From assembly GCA_002338605.1 (NCBI GenBank), contig DDIP01000404.1:1-8449 (forward strand): 8,449 nt of DNA. The letters are read 5' to 3'. Shown in pieces: positions 5,964 to 8,449 of the stretch. This DNA comes from Proteobacteria bacterium UBA1847. Its GTDB lineage: Bacteria > Pseudomonadota > Gammaproteobacteria > Steroidobacterales > Woeseiaceae. The position numbers and the translations under genes are program-made. The stretch's first letter is position 1; the number at the start of each line of letters is the position of its first letter. The notes beneath the pieces are model-generated. The model was not told where the DNA came from, did no database searches, and saw only the letters and a program-made list of their open reading frames with translations.

Positions 5964-6944
5964 TTAGTCGGACACCTGGTTTCGCCCGGCATTCTTGGCG
6001 CGGTACAGCGCGGCGTCGGCGTCGCGCGTCAGTGAATCGAGGTCTCCTTGCGGGGTGAGTTCGGCGACACCCATCGAAACATTGACCGGTATCTGAATCA
6101 GTGAATCGGTGCCGTCCCCGGTACTACCACTGACCGCGATCCGTATCCGTTCGCCGATCGCCAGCGCCTGTTCCTTTGAGGCGCCCGGCAACAACACCGC
6201 AAACTCGTCACCGCCGTAGCGTACCAGCAGATCTTTTGGCCGGAATTGCGACCGCAAAATCTTGGAAACGGCGGACAAGGCGCGATCGCCTGCTATGTGG
6301 CCAAACATGTCGTTGAACTGTTTGAAGTTATCGACATCGATCATCATCATTGCAACCGGCGTCTCCTTTTCGATGCAACGCTGGATTTCCGATGGAAAAA
6401 GTTCCTGCATCGTATGACGGTTGGCGAGACTCGTCAGCGCATCTGTCGTCGCATGACGCTCGAATTTCTTGAGTTCACCGAAGCTGTCGGCGATAACGTG
6501 ATTGTGGCTGCGGACGCGCTCGGACAGGACAACCAGCAGATTCTTTGCGAAGTCGTGCGACGCATCGACCATTTCCCAAAGTACCGACTGGTGAATCAGC
6601 AACAGGTGACTTTCCTCGGCACCAATGACAAATGCGGATGGGTCGCGATCTTCAATTATCGACATTTCGCCGACACAGGAACCTACTTCCATTACGGCAA
6701 TCGCGGGCGTATCCGGGGAACCGACGTGTATGTTCAAAATACCCGACAGCACGATGTAAACGTATTCATTCCTGGCACCGGGCGACAGCAACAGTTCACC
6801 GGCAGCCAGGTCGCGACGTTCACATCGTTGCAGCAAGTCGTGAACATCATCCGGTGCCACGCCCCTGAACAGCTCGAGACTATCGAGCAGTGAGCGTTTG
6901 TAATCCGAATTGGTGGCAAGAGACTGCTGCAAAACTAACTCCAT
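5964..6944 (-). CDS. Diguanylate cyclase with N-terminal cNMP-binding-like domain
   Basis: The 326 residues show two domains. Residues ~20-150 form a CRP-type cyclic-nucleotide-binding fold: FRGVAPDDVHDLLQRCERRDLAAGELL, then YVYIVLSGILNI, then the phosphate-cassette region GEMSIIEDRDPSAFV (92-106). A helix with FGELKKFERHATTDALT links it to a GGDEF domain (165-326). That domain carries IDVDNFKQFND (202-212; Mg ligand D203), an intact active site RYGGDEF (242-248) and an intact inhibitory site RPKD (235-238) exactly five residues upstream of GGDEF. It should make c-di-GMP from GTP with product feedback. There is no membrane segment or HTH, so it is a soluble enzyme. In the cassette, proline (P102) stands where CRP has the phosphate-binding Arg82, so cAMP binding is doubtful. 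The ATG at 6944 has no clear ribosome-binding site. Confidence 0.93.
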   Translation of the reverse strand: MELVLQQSLATNSDYKRSLLDSLELFRGVAPDDVHDLLQRCERRDLAAGELLLSPGARNEYVYIVLSGILNIHVGSPDTPAIAVMEVGSCVGEMSIIEDRDPSAFVIGAEESHLLLIHQSVLWEMVDASHDFAKNLLVVLSERVRSHNHVIADSFGELKKFERHATTDALTSLANRHTMQELFPSEIQRCIEKETPVAMMMIDVDNFKQFNDMFGHIAGDRALSAVSKILRSQFRPKDLLVRYGGDEFAVLLPGASKEQALAIGERIRIAVSGSTGDGTDSLIQIPVNVSMGVAELTPQGDLDSLTRDADAALYRAKNAGRNQVSD

Positions 6945-7031
6945 GTGTCATCAGGGAATTGTTGCGGCTTTCCGCCCGGATAAACATCGACCAGAGCACA
7001 AAAATGCCCCTATGGGCCGGTCCAAAACTGT

Positions 7032-7048
7032 GACGAGCGTCACTCGTC
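7032..7048 (-). terminator. Hairpin at the ppk2 stop, weak terminator candidate
   Basis: On the minus strand, GACGAG and CTCGTC form a 6-bp stem around loop TGACG, which contains the ppk2 stop codon. TTTT follows after a 4-base gap (7027-7024). The U run is short and offset, so strength is uncertain. It lies between ppk2 and the diguanylate cyclase gene 88 bases beyond, and would separate the two units. The same bases can also be read as a palindrome GTGACG-AG-CGTCAC (7030-7043). Confidence 0.4.
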
Positions 7049-7912
7049 GCCGGATTCGAGCTCTTTCCGGGCTTCGGCAAATGCGGCCCGATCTTTGTCA
7101 CTGACCTTCGGGTATTTGAGTCCAATGCCTTGCAGAGCGCTGACGACGATCTCGGCAACCCGCGCACGCATGTAGGATTTATTGTCTGCCGGGATCGCGT
7201 ACCAGGGTGCCCATGGTCGGGATGTAGCGTTCAGGGCTGCTTCGTAGGCCAGCATGTACTTGTCCCAATGGCGCCGCTCCCGGACATCACCGGCATCAAA
7301 TTTCCAGTTCTTCGTCGGGTCATCGAGTCGCGCCAGGAAGCGTCGCTTTTGTTCGTCCTTTGACACATTCAGCCAGAATTTAAGGATGACGGTACCATTG
7401 CGTGCCAGGTGTTCTTCCTGTTGGCAGATGGATGTCATGCGATCGTCCCACACCGTATCAAGATTGATTTCGCCAGGCAGTCGCTGGTACGTCAGTATCT
7501 CCGGATGTACTCGCACGACCAGAACCTCTTCATATTGACTTCGATTGAAAATCCCGATTCTTCCACGTTCCGGCAATCGCACGGTCGTGCGCCAGAGGAA
7601 GTCATGATCCAGTTCGAGCGATGACGGTTTCTTGAAGCTGAATACCTGGCAGCCGGATGGATCGACACCCCGCATTACCGCCCGAATGGTGCTGTCCTTG
7701 CCTGCAGCATCCATGGCCTGAAATACCAGCAGGACAGCTCGTCGATCACCGGCGGCCAGGATTCGTTGCAATGCATTCAATTCCTTGATCGTATTTCGGC
7801 GATGCTTGCCCTTGTGCAGGTGTCCGTTGGTTTGTGGCGTCGTGCTGGCCTTCGAAATGTCGAAGCTGTTGTCGAAGGGGACGAGGTATTCCGATTCGGG
7901 TGCTTCAAACAT
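7040..7912 (-). CDS. ppk2: Polyphosphate:nucleotide phosphotransferase, PPK2 family
   Basis: Uses polyphosphate to phosphorylate nucleotides (or the reverse); cytosolic, linked to energy and polyphosphate balance. Counting from ATG 7912 the protein has 290 residues. Visible are the Walker A-like FQAMDAAGKDSTI (64-76, K72), RGVDPSGCQVFSFKKPS (81-97), the Walker B-like IGIFNRSQYEEVLVVRV (119-135), FWLNVSKDEQKRRFLARL and a lid-region RERRHWDKYMLAYE. The FNRS-Y-E-VLVVRV block, rather than FDRSWYNRAG, points to the subfamily that includes class III enzymes acting on AMP and ADP; this class assignment is inference. An upstream in-frame GTG at 7957 would add 15 residues but overlaps queG. The ATG is preferred because GGAG precedes it by 8 bases and the queG stop ends 2 bases before it, giving likely coupled translation. 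Confidence 0.93.
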   Translation of the reverse strand: MFEAPESEYLVPFDNSFDISKASTTPQTNGHLHKGKHRRNTIKELNALQRILAAGDRRAVLLVFQAMDAAGKDSTIRAVMRGVDPSGCQVFSFKKPSSLELDHDFLWRTTVRLPERGRIGIFNRSQYEEVLVVRVHPEILTYQRLPGEINLDTVWDDRMTSICQQEEHLARNGTVILKFWLNVSKDEQKRRFLARLDDPTKNWKFDAGDVRERRHWDKYMLAYEAALNATSRPWAPWYAIPADNKSYMRARVAEIVVSALQGIGLKYPKVSDKDRAAFAEARKELESGDE

Positions 7913-7914
7913 TT

Positions 7915-8448
7915 TCAATGCTCCGTCCTTCTGTGTTCGTGTTGTTGTAATGCCCACTGTACATGTTCAACGAGCAAAGGTGAGTTGTCGTTAATGCGGG
8001 ATCTGAGCGCGGTCACAACCTTGTCACACGTTTTCGCGTTGCCGAGCGCGACGGCAATGTTTCTGAGCCACCGTTCATGGCCTATACGTCGAATCGCGCT
8101 ACCCTCTGTTTTTTCGAGCCAGGTTTGTTTGTCCCACAGGAATAACTCGGTCAGTTCTGCGTCGTCGAGCCCGTGGCGAGGCGCAAAGTCTCCCTCGGAC
8201 GCTGGTTTTGCAAATTTGTTCCAGGGGCAAAACAGCTGACAGTCGTCGCAACCGTAAATTCGATTGCCGATGGCTGCCCTGAATTCTTCCGGTATCGGCC
8301 CCTTGTTCTCAATCGTCAGGTACGAGATGCAACGGCGAGCGTCGAGCGAGTAGGGTGCGACAATCGCATTGGTCGGGCATACCTCGATGCACGCCGTGCA
8401 AGAGCCGCAGTGCGAGACCTCGGCGTCGTCAGTCGGAAGTGGCAGGTC
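7915..8448 (-). CDS. queG: Epoxyqueuosine reductase QueG, C-terminal part (5' end outside window)
   Basis: Reduces epoxyqueuosine to queuosine at position 34 of tRNAs with GUN anticodons, using cobalamin and two [4Fe-4S] clusters; last step of queuosine synthesis. The minus-strand frame is open from the right edge to TGA at 7917-7915, giving 177 residues of the C-terminal half. It begins in DLPLP, followed by the ferredoxin-type CGSCTACIEVCPTNAI. Next comes APYSLDARRCISYLTIENKG, then IGNRIYGCDDCQLFCPWN, which supplies the second cluster set. All eight cysteines expected for the two clusters are present. The rest (EGSAIRRIGHERWLRNIAVALGNA and after) is the HEAT-like helical tail typical of QueG. 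The N-terminal cobalamin-binding half lies off the window. It runs directly into ppk2. Confidence 0.95.
   Translation of the reverse strand, partial: DLPLPTDDAEVSHCGSCTACIEVCPTNAIVAPYSLDARRCISYLTIENKGPIPEEFRAAIGNRIYGCDDCQLFCPWNKFAKPASEGDFAPRHGLDDAELTELFLWDKQTWLEKTEGSAIRRIGHERWLRNIAVALGNAKTCDKVVTALRSRINDNSPLLVEHVQWALQQHEHRRTEH
7921..7924 (-). promoter_or_regulatory. Ribosome-binding site of ppk2 inside the queG end
   Basis: GGAG (within AAGGACGGAG) on the minus strand, 8 bases before the ATG at 7912 and just upstream of the queG TGA (7917-7915). It supports the ATG over the GTG at 7957 as the ppk2 start. Confidence 0.75.
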
Positions 8449-8449
8449 T

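Noticed and set aside
6246..6893. 215-codon open frame antisense to the diguanylate cyclase
   Set aside because: The opposite strand encodes intact cNMP-fold and GGDEF motifs. The antisense translation looks like no known protein and has no ribosome-binding site that I can see.
6945..7029. Promoter for the diguanylate cyclase gene
   Set aside because: A promoter is expected here, but the TTGGAC and TTGTGC candidates have no matching -10 at good spacing, so no site is called.
7913..7957. GTG at 7957 as the start of ppk2
   Set aside because: It overlaps queG by 43 bases, while the ATG at 7912 has GGAG at good spacing and follows the queG stop.

Overview
The window looks like an ordinary chromosomal stretch of a gammaproteobacterium of moderate-to-high GC. 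The evidence is the order pcnB-folK-(deoxynucleoside kinase)-panB-panC, a pcnB with the poly(A) polymerase signature, and a queG of proteobacterial type. The sequence alone does not support a genus. All eight complete protein genes, the tRNA and the two edge fragments belong to known families. I found no phage, IS element, CRISPR array or toxin-antitoxin module, and no convincing undescribed multi-gene system.

Layout. (1) 1-1161, plus: C-terminal part of a TPR protein that enters from the left edge. (2) 1170-1647, minus: tRNA-Glu(CUC), a hairpin, then csaA, a tRNA-binding chaperone-like gene starting at TTG. (3) 1648-1717: a compact divergent promoter region. The tRNA's minus-strand -10 box and a plus-strand extended -10 for pcnB lie on the same bases. 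(4) 1718-5948, plus: a tight run pcnB, folK, deoxynucleoside kinase, panB, panC. Gaps are a 4-base overlap, then 9, 14 and 36 bases, so this is probably one operon. (5) 5964-6944, minus: a cNMP-binding-fold plus GGDEF diguanylate cyclase, convergent with panC. (6) 7040-8448, minus: queG (5' part outside the window) and ppk2, whose ATG lies two bases after the queG stop, with a weak terminator-like hairpin at the ppk2 end.

How the genes fit together. The plus-strand operon joins RNA 3'-end metabolism (PcnB), folate synthesis (FolK), deoxynucleoside salvage (the kinase) and pantothenate synthesis (PanB, PanC). PanB uses a folate cofactor (5,10-methylene-THF), which links folK to panB. The minus-strand side holds tRNA-related functions (tRNA-Glu, CsaA, QueG for queuosine in tRNA) and two nucleotide-signalling or energy enzymes (diguanylate cyclase, PPK2). 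The points most worth a second look are the shared -10 element, the absence of any ATG or GTG start for pcnB, and the missing phosphate-binding arginine in the cNMP fold of the diguanylate cyclase.
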